Shown here piece by piece: positions 5,160 to 5,404 of a DNA stretch of 5,404 bases (position 1 is the stretch's first letter; every line of letters starts with the position of its first letter). The translations under genes and the position numbers were made by a program. The notes below the pieces were generated by a model. The model was not told the origin of the DNA and did no database searches. It saw only the letters and a program-made list of their open reading frames with translations. Source of the DNA: Planctomycetota bacterium (GTDB lineage Bacteria; Planctomycetota; PUPC01; DSUN01); assembly GCA_016872875.1 (NCBI GenBank), contig VGYW01000525.1:1-5404 (forward strand), read 5' to 3'.

Positions 5160-5404
5160 CAGGGTTGCTTGTTCTCCGGCAGCGGCGCGCCGCCGGGCTT
5201 CTGGGGGTGCCGCTTGCTCCAGAGGCCGAGGGCAACGGCGAACTGGTCAACAAGCTGCGAGACCTGCGGCACCGCAATCACCTGGAACTCGGGCTTGGCG
5301 GCAGTGCCGCGCACGTTCACCTGCACGAGCTGCTCGCGGACGAGGCTCAGTGGGATGTCAACGAGGGGCCAGAGGCCCCTCGACTCGGGCTTGGGGCTGG
5401 CCAG
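5159..5404 (-). CDS. C-terminal 81 residues of an unrecognised protein (possibly AsmA-like)
   Basis: An open frame enters from the right edge and ends at TGA 5159-5161; its start lies outside the window. The visible tail contains WPLVDIPLS, then LVQVNVRGTAAKPEF and a beta-rich or amphipathic stretch ending VDQFAVALG, and finishes with a basic, Pro-rich hydrophilic end (residues about 63-81). The pattern of VxVxGTxxxPxF followed by a short amphipathic end is weakly reminiscent of the C-termini of AsmA-like envelope proteins, but this is impression, not proof. Codon composition is as GC-rich as its neighbours. Its stop codon is embedded in the ribosome-binding site of the glycosyltransferase gene, so the two are probably in one operon. 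Confidence 0.65.
   Translation of the reverse strand: MASPKPESRGLWPLVDIPLSLVREQLVQVNVRGTAAKPEFQVIAVPQVSQLVDQFAVALGLWSKRHPQKPGGAPLPENKQP

Overview
The window is very GC-rich bacterial DNA. Every credible gene lies on the minus strand, so gene order reads from the right edge to the left. A eukaryotic-type Ser/Thr kinase fused to long C-terminal modules, a GT-C membrane glycosyltransferase, a UDP-xylose-synthase-type enzyme and abundant low-complexity and palindromic repeats suggest a PVC-group bacterium, most likely a planctomycete or an uncultured relative. That assignment is inference; no rRNA or other marker gene is present.

Layout in order of transcription: (1) the last 81 codons of an unrecognised protein with a faint AsmA-like feel (5159-5404, continuing off the right edge); (2) a polytopic GT-C glycosyltransferase (3397-5148) whose ribosome-binding site overlaps the previous stop codon and whose start lies in a 71-nt imperfect palindrome built of ATGG/ATGA units; (3) a short intergenic gap with a plausible extended -10 promoter; (4) a UDP-glucuronate decarboxylase/UDP-xylose synthase (2375-3322); (5) 37 nt later, a 694-residue Ser/Thr kinase (253-2337) with an HCD instead of HRD catalytic loop, six degenerate ~33-residue helical repeats, two zinc ribbons and a GYF_2-like module; (6) a degenerate heptanucleotide polypyrimidine tract (131-260) that supplies the kinase stop codon, then a cluster of four small palindromes (1-92).

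Functional reading: the decarboxylase would supply a nucleotide pentose (UDP-xylose), and the GT-C enzyme would transfer a sugar, probably from a lipid-linked donor, on the outer side of the cytoplasmic membrane. Together they suggest envelope or extracellular glycan synthesis. The kinase directly follows the decarboxylase and could be co-transcribed with it; a regulatory link is only inferred from position.

The least ordinary content is the repeat DNA at gene boundaries and inside a gene. A tetranucleotide palindrome holds the glycosyltransferase start, a heptad tract ends the kinase gene, and two inverted copies of a 25-bp hairpin element (23/25 identical) lie in-frame in loops between membrane segments of the glycosyltransferase.
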